From: Anodontia alba | Taxonomy: Eukaryota > Mollusca > Bivalvia > Lucinida > Lucinidae | Length of the DNA stretch: 64,000 nt | NCBI GenBank assembly: GCA_964016985.1 | Contig: OZ024823.1 | Coordinates: 114,859,935 to 114,923,934 of the forward strand | Direction of reading: 5' to 3' | Shown: piece by piece, positions 31,702-42,261 of the stretch | Layout: every line of letters starts with the position of its first letter | Position numbering within the stretch: position 1 is the stretch's first letter | Notes under the pieces: model-generated | What the model saw: the letters and a program-made list of their open reading frames with translations, nothing else | Databases searched by the model: none | Told to the model about the DNA's origin: nothing | Position numbers and translations under genes: made by a program

Positions 31702-32054
31702 TTATTGACAGAGCTGCCTTCCCTGAAAATATATCTACATCCCCTATGGTCTGAAAATGTAATTTCAAAAGATGATTAAACTACTTAGCCACCTTGTTTT
31801 GATACCCATTTCTAACAACAATTTTACACTTATGTCGACGCAGGTATCAAAGTGAATATTCGTGGTTTACATAATCTGTATTTTCAAATTTATCAAAACT
31901 GCGATTGTAAAATAACATGCAAAATATATCCAGTTTACTTTCTGAAACATAAAGCGACCCCAGAGACACATCTTAAAGTTGATAAAATGTATAGGTAAGT
32001 CATAAAATTAACCACCTCCGGCAGGCCTGGAGGAGAGTATTGATATAGTCGGTA

Positions 32055-32391
32055 CTATTATACCGACACTCGATACAACGACAAACTTGGTTATAATGGT
32101 AATTTGTTTTGCATGAAACCTTCGCTCAAGAGGTGACAGTTAATCAGAAATTGTGCATGAACATTGTATCGAATACTTCAAGAAACACATGACTGAATAT
32201 GTGTTAGAATCGCCTCACTGAGGTAAATCTAACAAATATCCACAACATTTATTCTATGAAGAAAAAGGAATAAATCAAAGCCTTTCTTATGTATCATTCT
32301 GCCTATTAAGGATTCTTTACAACAGCGAATTCATTTTAATGGCAGCATCTTCTGGAACAAACGCTGTCGTTGTAACGAGTGTTCATTCTAC
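32055..32391. mobile_element. Family E, copy E2
   Basis: CCGACACTCGATACAACGAC, CGCTCAAGAGGTGACAGTTA, core TTAGAATCGCCTCACTGAGG with a decayed right arm, and TTGTAACGAGTGTTCATTCT. The outer CAG is lost on the left. Confidence 0.78.
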
Positions 32392-32427
32392 AAGCATTAT
32401 TTTATTTCGGCTTCAGCTGCAGCAATA

Positions 32428-32715
32428 CATTACGAAAACAAGCCTATTCAAATATACTGGAAAATTTACCAGCAAAATATGAAAAAAAAAAAAAAAAATC
32501 AGATAAAAATTCTAATATTTTTCTTATGTCTGCTCAAAAACATAGATTGTGTGTACTCGTTAGAACCGCCTCGCCGAGGCGGTTCTAACGAGTACCCACA
32601 TTCTATGTTTTGAGCAGAAATATGAAAAATAATGTATACCCCTGTAAACCCCAGTTTTACTATATAAAAGTGGGGTTTAAGGGGGTCAACATTATATAGG
32701 CATGTTTTCGTGATG
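32428..32715 (+). mobile_element. Family A, copy A16
   Basis: CATTACGAAAACAAGCC to GGCATGTTTTCGTGATG, complete. The hairpin CGTTAGAACCGCCTCGCCGA with its complement is consensus-like. Confidence 0.93.
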
Positions 32716-33855
32716 AGAGGTTTTGCAAACAGCTTAGATCAGGCAAAATGGGTCAAAATATGCCATCTATTCAGGATTAAAGCTGTTTACAATTTGAGTT
32801 GTGAATTCACTTGGTGCATGTTTCAAGTCCCACTCATATTATATGTATTTTTTAAATAGAATACTACATGCATCCAATATACCAGTAGTCAGTATTCGTC
32901 AATGAAGCATGCTCTCAGACTCTTATTTATGAGATACGTTTTATTAATATTTTATGTTTTTTTTTATTACATCAGGTCAATAAAATATAATTAACCTTTA
33001 AATATTCTTGGTCATAAAACTCAAAATATGCCGAGTGAAAGGTTATATACCACAAGCTTCTAGCAACTGTTTATATATTTTCAATTACATATCTCGCTTT
33101 TGCCAAGTTTATTGATATCACATCAATTATTCATAGGTTATTGAACCTATTCTAGGATCTAGGAAAATCAAATCCGACTTAAGCCAGTGCTAAAGGACGT
33201 ATGCATTCCTGCTAAGTATGTTGCTTTCATATTAAGAGTCTCAATAAAAAGACCAGAAGCCTTATTACTCTTCCATAGGCTTCCATTATAGCATTTGGCT
33301 GAATTTTAGCCTTTAAATATTCCCAGACTCCCAAATTTGGTCTCAAATTAAAGGTCAGCCTTAAACTGACAGAAAGTATCATCCAAAGAAGTGGTATATC
33401 AGCAGATTTGGGCATTTTGCAGCCCTTAATGCATGTTCCCTTATTTTGGTAGAAAATATGTAGAACACAAATATATCGTAGTTTACCAGGTCTGATTTTT
33501 CTTTCAACAATAACACACTTAAAATACCATTGGCAAATTTAAATTGACCTTCAATGAAATGAAATAAATTCAAGCAGTCTAATCTGTTATTAGCGAATCA
33601 ATTAAGCGTTTGATCACATATAGCCCTCAGCTTTCGTATTCTTTTTCTTTATCTGTTATGATCTACTGATGTGTTTTGGAACTCATACGCAGATCGAACA
33701 GTTATATATACTTGTTTGGCTGAAACCGAATCAGTATTAAGGTCGTCGTTGGACGTCCGTAAATACTGTTTTTAGTCTACGTTCAGATTTGTGTTCACTA
33801 TTAAAAGTGTTACAGTTTCTCTTCGATTGTCTGTTCTATCTTCGTTTGTTTATTC
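32716..33855. other. No recognisable feature
   Basis: AT-rich, without element ends or credible frames. Two 60-residue minus frames (33573-33227) are unrecognised. Confidence 0.45.
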
Positions 33856-33860
33856 TGGTT

Positions 33861-33967
33861 CCCAGCTAGCATTCTACGTAAATCTACATCGGACCGTCAT
33901 CGGCCCGTCAGCTACCCTGACGGGCCGATGACGGCCCGATATAGATTTACGTAGAATGCTGACTGGG
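33861..33967. mobile_element. Family C, copy C7 (full length)
   Basis: CCCAGCTAGC to GCTGACTGGG, 107 bp, TT on both sides. Both arms carry GTCATCGG/CCGATGAC and ATCGG/CCGAT where the usual sequence is GTTATCGG/CCGATAAC and AGCGG/CCGCT. Confidence 0.9.
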
Positions 33968-35160
33968 TTTCGGCCAAGTGTCGTATTATGTAGTCATTTT
34001 ATGTAATTAAAGATACTTTAGAGTATGTCCATTAACGATTACCTTGGGAAAACTGTGTGCGTGATTGTGGCCATCCCTGGGTATCTCTGTATTAATGTAG
34101 GTATGTTTTCAGCTGCTTAATTAAGTAGGTGCCAAATCAAATAATTTGATGTGATGCGATGGCCTTAGAGTCAGCATCCGTTCCTTTCGTATCGAATTTA
34201 CCACTACGAATACTGAAGACACTTAAGTATCATCCACCAAGCTCTTCTGATTCAGGGCCACAAACTGGAATCATTTGTCGTCACTTTTTACGGCTCCACC
34301 TAACCACTTACTTCCCTGCATATTTTACTGCTTGGAACTTTTCTCCGCCAGTAACTTCATTTCGCCTGAAATAAACACACCAGTCTTTTTTGTCTCAGAC
34401 TCTATGAAGGTGCCATCCTAAACCTTTCGTTAGAAGTGTCTGCGGTGATTACCACGAGCCCTTATCCTTATTTCATCACAGGCATTTAATTTGATTTGTA
34501 CGGTTTTTTTTCTGCGATATTTCACTGATTGAGTTAGGAAACCTCTCTGTGAGCCGAACAATATTTTCATATTTTTTTTACAACATTTGAACCTACTGTA
34601 CCTACTGTGCTTTCGACATATTTCAGAAAGTCGTGTTTTGCCTTGCGCTTTACACAGAAGAAGTGAACATGCTAACTTTTGTTCATGATTTAATGCAAGC
34701 CTTTTGTCGTAACTACCTATGTACAAAAAAAAAAGTTTTATTATATTCACTAGTATAAAAACATCGAATATTTTCATTTTCCCCATAAAATGGCAACAAA
34801 TTGTGCAAAAATTGACACGGAAAGATTTTCAACAAAATCCGCATGTTCACATTTTCTGAAAATTTCAGAGTATTGTTGTAAACCTGAATAATTAAAAATC
34901 AGTAGAGTAAATATAAAACAAATCTATGATAAAAATTCCACAAAATTACTTTACTATAAAAGTTGCATAGGTCAGACCAGTTTTTGGCCATACATATTAT
35001 ATTAAGGTAAATATTTTAGAACAACGCACTGAGACAGAAAAGACAAATGGTTTCTGGTAAGATATGGTCAGACCTAACAGAATATCTTGATTTAAAATAA
35101 AACACCAAGCAAAATATGTCTTTTGAAGTGATGCTGAAAGGACAGTAGTGTAAAGCTTAA
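33968..35160. other. Unassigned; includes an unrecognised 118-codon frame
   Basis: The minus strand at 34786-34430 has an open frame of 118 residues, starting MGKMKIFDVFILVNIIKLFF (a hydrophobic stretch) and becoming basic (SRFKCCKKNMK, KYRRKKTVQIK). I do not recognise it; no splice sites or neighbours support it and it may be chance. 34050-34090 has a GTGATTGTGGCCATCCCTGG fragment. Confidence 0.35.
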
Positions 35161-35163
35161 GTA

Positions 35164-35493
35164 CAGGCGACTCTCGTTATCTCGAATTCCAAGGGACTCT
35201 CTGAAATACTTCGAGATATCCGTAGCTCGACATATCAGGTTTGCAGAATTGAGGAAAAAAATAATTTGATTAACTACATTTAACAAACTGATAGGTAATT
35301 GGACTTTTGAAGTTAGAGATATATTGAAAATATTGTGGAAAAGAGGAGAAATTGCTCCTTAGGAGCAATTTCCTCTTTTCTACAATATTTTCCATCTGTT
35401 GTTAGGTTTTCATGTATAGGCAGGGACCAGATTCTCACTTCGAGATAAGCGGTTATTCGAGATAAGCGAGGTCGAGATAACGAGAGTCAACTG
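35164..35493. mobile_element. Family B, copy B2
   Basis: CAGGCGACTCTCGTTATCTC to ATAACGAGAGTCAACTG with TA at 35162-35163 and 35494-35495. The internal hairpin around CTCCTTAGGAG (35355-35366) has ~25-nt arms. Confidence 0.88.
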
Positions 35494-35519
35494 TAGCTTT
35501 GTTTCTCTTTGGTCTGTGG

Positions 35520-35635
35520 CTTGTGTGCTGATCAGGGTCTTTGCAGGACAGTCTCTAGATGGCCAATGTTCCATACCATCTTCAGGCGGACAGCGAAGAC
35601 GCTGATCAGTCTGTGTGGATGACGCAGAAGGAGCC
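35520..35635 (-). repeat. Dispersed repeat G, copy 6
   Basis: GCTGATCAGGGTCTTTGCAG and CGGACAGCGAAGACGCTGAT are inverted G words on either side of a short spacer. Confidence 0.45.
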
Positions 35636-35812
35636 TTTCAAACAACATTGTTGCATATGAAGAGACTTAATAAAACCGAGTCTCCCATTTTCTTTTGTTT
35701 ATGTGCTCTTTTTTTTCTACAAAAGCAACCTTTTAAATTTTTATTGTAGGAAATGCTATGTATATAAGAAAGAAGACATTATTTGATAATGCATGAACAT
35801 CAGTAAATTACT

Positions 35813-36056
35813 GGGCCCAGTTGTTCAAAGCTAACGACGTCGTTAGTTAACGATTCGTTAAAATTTACATCGGGTGATAGGCAAATATGCTGAAATTTTT
35901 TGCTGAAAAAATGTGCGTAGCTTTTGCAGTGCAAAAGCTACTCACATTTTTTCAGCAAAAAATATCAGAATATTGTATATTAAATCCGCTAAAACAGTTA
36001 ACGAAATGATCCTTAACGAGCTCGTTAAGCTAACGACGCTTTGAACAACTGGGCCC
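35813..36056. mobile_element. Foldback MITE I
   Basis: GGGCCCAGTTGTTCAAAGC and GCTTTGAACAACTGGGCCC are exact ends. Next come GTTAACGAATCGTTAACTAA-type inner repeats and a central hairpin (TTTTTTGCTGAAAAAATGTG, inverted around 35920-35925). The end sequence is of a type widespread in invertebrates. No clear target duplication. Confidence 0.85.
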
Positions 36057-36369
36057 TGGTTGTTATTGCTTAGGATAACCCCATAGCATGTTATAAAACG
36101 TTCATTATTGGTTATCTTCTTCAACTTATACTTATGATGGTACAGCGAGCTCTTGTAACTGTCATGTCGAACAAGACGCGTGTTCTGCTTCTGATTAATC
36201 TCTTATCATAGGGTTACCATGCACTTATAATTGGCATGGTACTCTTTCCATTGTCTAATACGACCAAGTTGTAACAATTGTGAAACAATGAGTTATCTTT
36301 TCATGACCGTTTCTTTCTTCTACAGATTGGCCCGACTTTGTTATCCTAAAATAAGGTCTGAAACACAGG

Positions 36370-36465
36370 GGCCGCACTATGCGAAAACGTGTCTTTGGTC
36401 ATTCAACAGCAAAGGCTCAGATACGCCTGCGCATCCGCGCAGTCTGATCAGGGCCTTCTCGGTCT
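36370..36465 (+). repeat. Dispersed repeat G, copy 7
   Basis: GGCTCAGATACGCCTGCGCA, CGCAGTCTGATCAGGGCCTT: an uninterrupted view of the A1 insertion region. Confidence 0.5.
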
Positions 36466-36672
36466 TCAAATAGAATCATTGGATGCTACAGAATATTTCA
36501 TTGGAGAACAAATGTCCAACTTTGTGAATGTGCAGAATGATGTGAATCCGTGTTTACGCATGGTCGAAAGTATTTTCTCGCTTGAGCGGCACATACATGA
36601 TATGATAATACAACCGAACTCAGCGGTTTGTTTCTGGAGAAATAAGAAAACAGTCACCTACATACATATCTT

Positions 36673-36919
36673 CATTACGAAAACATGCCTATTTAAATAT
36701 ACTGAAATTTTTACCAACAAAAAATGAAAATTTTCAGATAAAAAAAAAAAATGATATTTTTCATAACCGCATCGACAAAAGGCGGTTCTAACGAGTTCTC
36801 GCAATCTATGTTTTTGAGCAGAAATAAGAGAAATAATGTATACCCCTGTAAACCCCAGTTTTACTATATAAAAGTGGGGTTTAAAGGGGTCAAAATTATA
36901 CAGGTATGTTTTTGTGACG
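36673..36919 (+). mobile_element. Family A, copy A17 (left arm deleted)
   Basis: CATTACGAAAACATGCC to GGTATGTTTTTGTGACG. The left hairpin arm is missing: TTTTTCATAACCGCATCGAC joins directly to AAAGGCGGTTCTAACGAG. Confidence 0.88.
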
Positions 36920-37790
36920 ATTGGGACAGGAAGGAATTTAATTAAATATGATTCTAGCAATAAGAATAAAACATATTGATGTACATGTAACAACTATGAT
37001 TTTACTGAAGGATATGACGCTGAATAATCATTTCATGTCCGATGACTGTACGTGATTAAATCTTTTTTATCGAGTTACAGTCTGCCAGGAAGACAATTGA
37101 CATGAAATGTCAAGTCTTATTCTTTCTGAAAAATACAATAAATACCATTCAATCAAAATGTCGTCTGCTGCAGTTGTGAACAGCACTTTAAGAGGTACCA
37201 CATTTATGCTTAGCGCTCAGTAAAAGATATCTTGACACATAGTGTAGACCCGGATTAGACACTTCCGGTTGAGATTCTGCATATTCTGGAAAGATTCGTC
37301 TACACAGAAAAGGATGTGATAGAGAGCATGAAGGACAATAAGTGAAGTACATGTGTCTGTAAATGCATTGCTAATATGATAGGCTGCTTCCTCAAGAGGA
37401 AATGTAACAAAACTGGTTACACATCGCTTGATAAAATAAGCTTCGTACATTCACAATCATCGGAAATGAAATGTTAAGTAAATTAGTGAACTCAGGAACT
37501 GATACAATCAGATTCACACCAAGTTCTCAACATCAAAAGGAAATATGGACAAATACAATTAAACCGCCGTAAAAAAAAGAACAGACGACAAGCAGAGTTG
37601 GTTACCTGCCCAAAAAAGATGGTACCCAAACTTAACTGAATATATCTTAAACTTACATGATTGTTAAAAGCAATACATTTGTAAGTGAAACGCTACGGAT
37701 TATTTAACATTAATATTAATAATAATAATGAAAATACCATAGTGTAACTTGTTTTGAATTTAGATGTAAGTGTTAGATGCGTTTTCTTGT
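36920..37790. other. No gene; small dispersed fragment
   Basis: 37095-37200 (CATGAAATGTCAAGTCTTAT, CAAAATGTCGTCTGCTGCAG, GCACTTTAAGAGG) is shared with 52850-52985 and, inverted, with 30390-30410. Otherwise unassigned. Confidence 0.4.
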
Positions 37791-37810
37791 TTTTCTTCCT
37801 TCCCTTTTAG

Positions 37811-38427
37811 AGTACACCTAAGAAAGGGCTTTGTGCACGAGATAGCTGGCAAGAATTCACAAATTGTCTCCCCTATAGTAAGTATCACAGCGGAAAATCT
37901 ACCACAATATCCAGGTCGACCTTGCATCGCGATGCCTTCCTGCTGCACATGCATTGAAACAGTGTTTGTATACAATGTGGTTAAGAACACATTTTGCCTC
38001 TCTACTTATCCGCATAAGGGTGAGGCAAGCCTCGTTTAAATGACGAATCCATCTTAAATAGGTATCAGGATGGCGCCTGACCACAAGTATGGAGCTACTT
38101 CAGAATTAAGGATGGAGATATTTGCACGTAAATCCGGTTTTGGTTTTAGTCCTGATCGCCCTAATTTATCATTTAATCATTTTATTAAATCTTCTTGCAG
38201 GAGTGCGCTTTTATTATCTTTATATTCTGACCTATATCGTTTTTTTGTACATCTGCTATGCACGACAGTCTACAATTTGCTGTGGCGCAAAAGCTATATT
38301 TTCCAGTTATGCTAATAGAGAACTCAGTTGCGATCGTTATCTAGAGTTCAAAAAACAGCTAAAAAATAGAAGTAGGGCCACGACGGCCACTACAGCAGAC
38401 TCTGGAAGTGAGGCACCATCAATCTGA
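37811..38427 (+). CDS. Candidate two-exon 3' end of a membrane protein gene
   Basis: A strong acceptor (TTTTTCTTCCTTCCCTTTTAG, its AG at 37809-37810) opens a 67-bp exon, 37811-37877, reading STPKKGLCARDSWQEFTNCL then PY. It closes at a consensus donor, GTAAGT (37878). A second acceptor (TTCTTGCAG, ending 38200) opens a terminal exon, 38201-38427, whose frame fits: the leftover base plus GA make one codon. It reads VRFYYLYILTYIVFLYICYA, a likely membrane segment, then a ~55-residue polar tail ending DSGSEAPSI and a TGA. A cytosolic tail after a last membrane helix is the simplest reading. The family is not recognised, and no upstream exon or poly(A) signal close by is seen (AATAAA at ~38933). 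It could be chance. Confidence 0.35.
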
Positions 38428-38612
38428 AACCTACTGAGGAAGGAATCGCTGTTCATTCTGAAGCCCGACTCATCGTGGCGCAATTGAACAGGAAATCAAT
38501 TTTTGCCAACCTCTCCACTTGCAGAAAAGTGGCATATGCTTCAGACATAATGACTTTTCCATTCTGTCTGGATCAAATGGTAGGGCCTATTTGTTTGTTT
38601 TTACCGTGGATA

Positions 38613-38706
38613 CCCAGCTAGCATTCTTTACAAACCTATAGCGGGCCGTTATCGGCCCGTCAGCTACCCTGACGGACCGAGAACGGCCCGCTATAGATTT
38701 ATAAAT
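38613..38706. mobile_element. Family C, copy C8 (right end lost)
   Basis: CCCAGCTAGCATTC through GCTACCCTGACGG and CGGCCCGCTATAGATTTATA, then unrelated sequence in place of the outer right end. Confidence 0.85.
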
Positions 38707-39290
38707 GTATATTGTAATCACCCTGTGTACTGCTACCCACTGTGCTAACTGTTTTGATTTTGGTATGCTAACATTGTGGCAATCGATTGAACCGTTAGCT
38801 GAGAAAATGCTGTTGGGTGTGGGAGATTACAAAAGTTTTACTCGACCGAAACCTCGCCCTTAATTCTAATGAAGCTCCAAATTACAACATGTGTTCGGTC
38901 TGCCTAGTATCCTCTATCTCAGTGACAAATTGTAATAAAAGAATGGTCACAAAACTGCGCTGAGACTAGGTAGAAGGCTTAGTGGCAATTTTAGCCAGAG
39001 CTAAAGAAATCCAAAGTTGGACCAAGAAGGTGCACAGACACAGACAGTAATAGTCAAGTGCCAACCTTTCGAAATCGATAGGGGAAAGCGTCATCATTCA
39101 GTCTGAGGCCTGACTTATCGTCGTGCAATTAAAAACGGACAAAAGTTATCAACATAATTGGGTTAACAGCCATGCATGCGGTTTATGTTCCTAACTGTGT
39201 CCGTGTTTGGTTTTTTGCAAATGTCCATGTGCTTACTGAAAATCAAATTAACTCTTTCAGCCCTGCAGACCAAAAACAAATACTGCAAAA
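38707..39290. other. Fragments of dispersed repeats M and Q
   Basis: 38850-38925 (CTCGACCGAAACCTCGCCCT, ACATGTGTTCGGTCTGCC) echoes the end of M. 38995-39130 belongs to Q (CCAGAGCTAAAGAAATCC, GAGGCCTGACTTATCGTCGT), also seen at 38440-38490 and 24595-24720. Confidence 0.45.
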
Positions 39291-39295
39291 TTGCA

Positions 39296-39511
39296 CCACG
39301 AAAAACTGAAAGTTTTCAGATAAAAATTCTGATACTTTTCAAATTTCTGCTCAAAACATAGATTGTGGGTACTCGTTAGAACCGCCTTGTCGAGGCAGTT
39401 GTAACGAGTACCATAATCTATGTTTTTAGGAGAAATAAGAAAAATAATGTATACCCCTGTAAACCCAATTTTACTATATAAAGGTGGGGTTTAAGGCATG
39501 TTTTCATGATG
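39296..39511 (+). mobile_element. Family A, copy A18 (left end and part of right lost)
   Basis: CACGAAAAACTGAAAGTTT at the left (outer ~35 bp collapsed), hairpin CGTTAGAACCGCCTTGTCGA with unpaired changes, right end shortened to TTTAAGGCATGTTTTCATG. D-like flanks surround it (CTTTCAGCCCTGCAGACC before, TCTGAAATGCAGGAGTAAAA after). Confidence 0.82.
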
Positions 39512-39547
39512 AGAAGAGTTCACCTCTGAAATGCAGGAGTAAAAGGG

Positions 39548-39910
39548 TTAATGAATGAATAGAAAGGAAGGCAATGATCAGGGATCTGTACAATTACCTA
39601 ACATCTTCCATCGAGGACACCAAAGGGAAAAAAGGACGCACTTAAAGCAACGGCACCACAATCAAAACACTACAAGCCGAAAGCTTAAAGGACAGTTTCT
39701 ATCCCAAATAATTGGCCAAACGGCTATCCAAAATAAAAAAAATCACCAAGACATACACGTAAAGGCACACAATGACAGAAATAGTAAACCACAGCAGAAA
39801 CCACGCCTTAGAACGGTCAGTAAAACCGGAGGGGGTGAAGGGGGGGGGTAGGGGGGGTGCTTAAATCGACTTTACGTGGCTACAATCCTCGCCCTTAGTT
39901 CTGCCGTGGT
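39548..39910 (+). repeat. Dispersed repeat M, copy 3
   Basis: AATAGAAAGGAAGGCAATGA ... GGCCAAACGGCTATCCAAAA ... CGCCTTAGAACGGTCAGTAA ... a G-rich run (39829-39858) ... CGACTTTACGTGGCTACAAT ... CTCGCCCTTAGTTCTGCCG. Confidence 0.72.
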
Positions 39911-40069
39911 AATCATTTTTTACTGTTTCCAGCTTTTTAATGCCTCTTACATTTTAAATCCTCAGTGTCTTGAATCCTGAGTGTCTTGAATCATTTTTAA
40001 TTCTGGTGTCTGGGAAAGACTGCGGTTTGTGATTGTGGCACTCCCTGGACTTTTCTCTTACCTCGTTTT

Positions 40070-40208
40070 GAAATAGACTCTTCCATTTCTGCATTTGGAC
40101 ACAGACACAAGAATATAATAATAAATTGTAGAGGTCCTGATGAGACGGCACATTATAAGCCGTCTCATCTAATGACCCGCTATAGATTTATAAAGAATGC
40201 TAGCTGGG
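40070..40208. mobile_element. Family D hairpin joined to a family C end
   Basis: CTCTTCCATTTCTGCATTTG is a D flank. GATGAGACGGCACATTATAA with GCCGTCTCATC is a D-type core (40138-40171). It is followed at 40175-40208 by the right arm of a C element, CCCGCTATAGATTTATAAAG to GCTAGCTGGG. Confidence 0.6.
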
Positions 40209-40269
40209 AAGACACTTCAAAGGCACTGAATAAGGACTGAATAGCATAAAACGACACCACAAAAGGCAC

Positions 40270-40590
40270 CTCCTCGAATGCGCGCCTGACTGGTCATCAT
40301 CAGGTCAGGGGTTCGATCCCGCCGGGTCTGGCAGCATTCTTTCGTGGAGATTGATAATGAAATATCTTCTACGGCCATTCTCTCACTTCCGCTGATTAAA
40401 GGAGGGCAGCTGTCAGTGGCTGGCGGAAGAATGTGTGCAAGTACTGTTTGTCCGCTTAGAGGACTAGGCCTGCCAAGGAAAAAGTGTGGTTAGGTAAACT
40501 CACCGGCAAGACATGACCTTAATAGTGTTAATTAGGTCGTTAAACTCCAAATCAGCCGGCCAACCTAGCTTGCCCGTGGACAAACACAGA
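40270..40590 (+). mobile_element. tRNA-headed SINE, copy S2 (head truncated)
   Basis: CATCATCAGGTCAGGGGTTC, GATCCCGCCGGGTCTGGC, ATTCTTTCGTGGAGATTGAT, GTTTGTCCGCTTAGAGGACT and GTGTTAATTAGGTCGTTAAA match S1 and S3 in order. The A-box region is incomplete. Confidence 0.78.
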
Positions 40591-41027
40591 ACAAATCACA
40601 TATAAACTAAGGTTTCTTGTCTCAAAACTCCCGGAAATAGCTCACGTCCATAAAAAGGTCTAATACTCCTGATCTTCAATATAGCGTGTTAATATGCTGG
40701 ACTAATATTTAATATGAAGACGTAAGCAAAAACACGAACTTACGAAGAGATATTAAAATCGACTAATCTTTAATCAGAAAAAGTAAGCTTTAACATGAAT
40801 ATTATATCAAAACATGGATCAAAAAATCATTTTGTGTGCCAGCAAAACATTAACGTAAATAGTATTTATATAACTTCCTTACGTCTAAGATCTGGTTTTA
40901 TGGATGGATTAGGAAGGCTGTGATACATTAGCTAATGGATTTAAAAAGAATTATCGCCGTACAAAATGATGAATATGAACTCATGATACAACTTAAACTC
41001 ATACATATTGAACACTTTCTCCCGGGA

Positions 41028-41195
41028 AGTTCTGAAATGGACTCTTTAACCTCTGAATTTGGACATGGCCTTTGTTGCAAATCGGTCAAGAACCGCGAAC
41101 CAAATGGCAAACAGTGTAGGAACAAATCAGACGGCTCCCATCTGGATCTACACTGTTTGTATAAGTATTTAATTTGGTCTACCAGACTGAAATGA
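41028..41195 (+). mobile_element. Family D, copy D8
   Basis: TTCTGAAATGGACTCTTTAA, TTTGGACATGGCC, core from GGCAAACAGTGTAGGAACAA to CATCTGGATCTACACTGTTT. Confidence 0.7.
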
Positions 41196-41350
41196 TTAAG
41201 TAAAATATTCGCAATAAAATTAATGGCAACGAGTACTGAAACTAACGGACTCCAACTTCATGAAAATTATAAATTAGACAAAAGTGAATAAATACTTGCA
41301 TCAATAGTTATTTAATCTGTTCGAGCCCCACCAAGCAAAGTGGGATATTA

Positions 41351-41562
41351 ACCTTTTTTGCCGAGTGGATTCTTTACCTTAAATCTTTGGACAGGTTCAT
41401 CCCCTGTAGAAGGGATATCTAGTTGATTTTTAGTATTACCTTGTTTTATAGAAATTCCTGTTTTAATGCAAACAGTGTAGATCCTGAATGCGGTGTCTGA
41501 TCTAGTTCTACATTGTTTGTTAGTGTCCCTTTTATAGTACGCTAGGACGAAATGGGTTAAAA
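41351..41562 (+). mobile_element. Family D, copy D9
   Basis: TTAACCTTTTTTGCCGAGTG at the left and CGCTAGGACGAAATGGGTTAA (41542-41562) at the right. Interior TTATAGAAATTCCTGTTTTA and core GCAAACAGTGTAGATCCTGA / CTAGTTCTACATTGTTTG. Confidence 0.8.
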
Positions 41563-41665
41563 AAGGCAGATTGGGCATTTTCTTCTTAGAAATACTTTTA
41601 TTCATAATATTTCTAAATTCAACTTATAATACAGCTGCCAAAAGGTCGCTGAAACCAGTCTTCTT

Positions 41666-41853
41666 AACCCATTGTCGACTGAATACTCTCCCACATTATA
41701 TATTGGAAGAGTCAAATTTCAATTTTAGGTACATCAGGCTATGAGATTTACAAAGTCCTAGAGATAAATGGCTTAACTATTTGCAAACAGTGGAGACCCT
41801 GATCAGACGTTTGCCAATTAGCCTTTTACAGGTCTCCCGACTACAATGGGTTA
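41666..41853 (+). mobile_element. Family D, copy D10 (decayed)
   Basis: TTAACCCATTGTCGACTGAA at the left, CGACTACAATGGGTTAA at the right. The core left arm is TTGCAAACAGTGGAGACCCT; the right arm is decayed. Confidence 0.7.
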
Positions 41854-41981
41854 ATTGTTGTAAAACTATATGTCTTTTTTTTCAAATAAACATTGATAAG
41901 GTATCATTTACTTGTAGACAAAGTTACGCGACTGATATAAAATGTGATACATACATATAAAGAGTTTATTAAGCCATGAAC

Positions 41982-42196
41982 CCATTTACGTCAGGTGGCC
42001 TCTTTGGACAGGTCTATTTCAAACAGACAGGTGTCTGGTTAGTTTTAATTGTTACTATGTTTTATAGATATTCCTGTATTCAATGCAAACAGTGTACACC
42101 CAGAACAGACGCCGCGTTCTGTGGTGTCTGATTCAGTTCTTCACTGTTTGTCGATGTCCCTTTTCGGGATTTTTGCGACTAAATCAGCAGGTTAAT
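41982..42196 (+). mobile_element. Family D, copy D11
   Basis: AACCCATTTACGTCAGGTGG, TTTGGACAGGTCTATTTC, ATAGATATTCCTGTATTCAA, core GCAAACAGTGTACACCCAGA to CAGTTCTTCACTGTTTG, then GACTAAATCAGCAGGTTAA. Confidence 0.78.
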
Positions 42197-42202
42197 ACTT
42201 CA

Positions 42203-42261
42203 TGAAAGCATATGTTTGGGTACACATATGAGCTTCTAAATACCCAAACGTATGTTTTCAC
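42203..42261. repeat. Short inverted repeat
   Basis: TGAAAGCATATGTTTGGGTA pairs with TACCCAAACGTATGTTTTCA across ~19 nt. Unassigned; just right of D11. Confidence 0.7.

Noticed and set aside
8539..33967. A fixed target duplication for family C
   Set aside because: Flanks give AC, TA, TT, CAT and TAC in different copies, so no single length fits. Left undecided.
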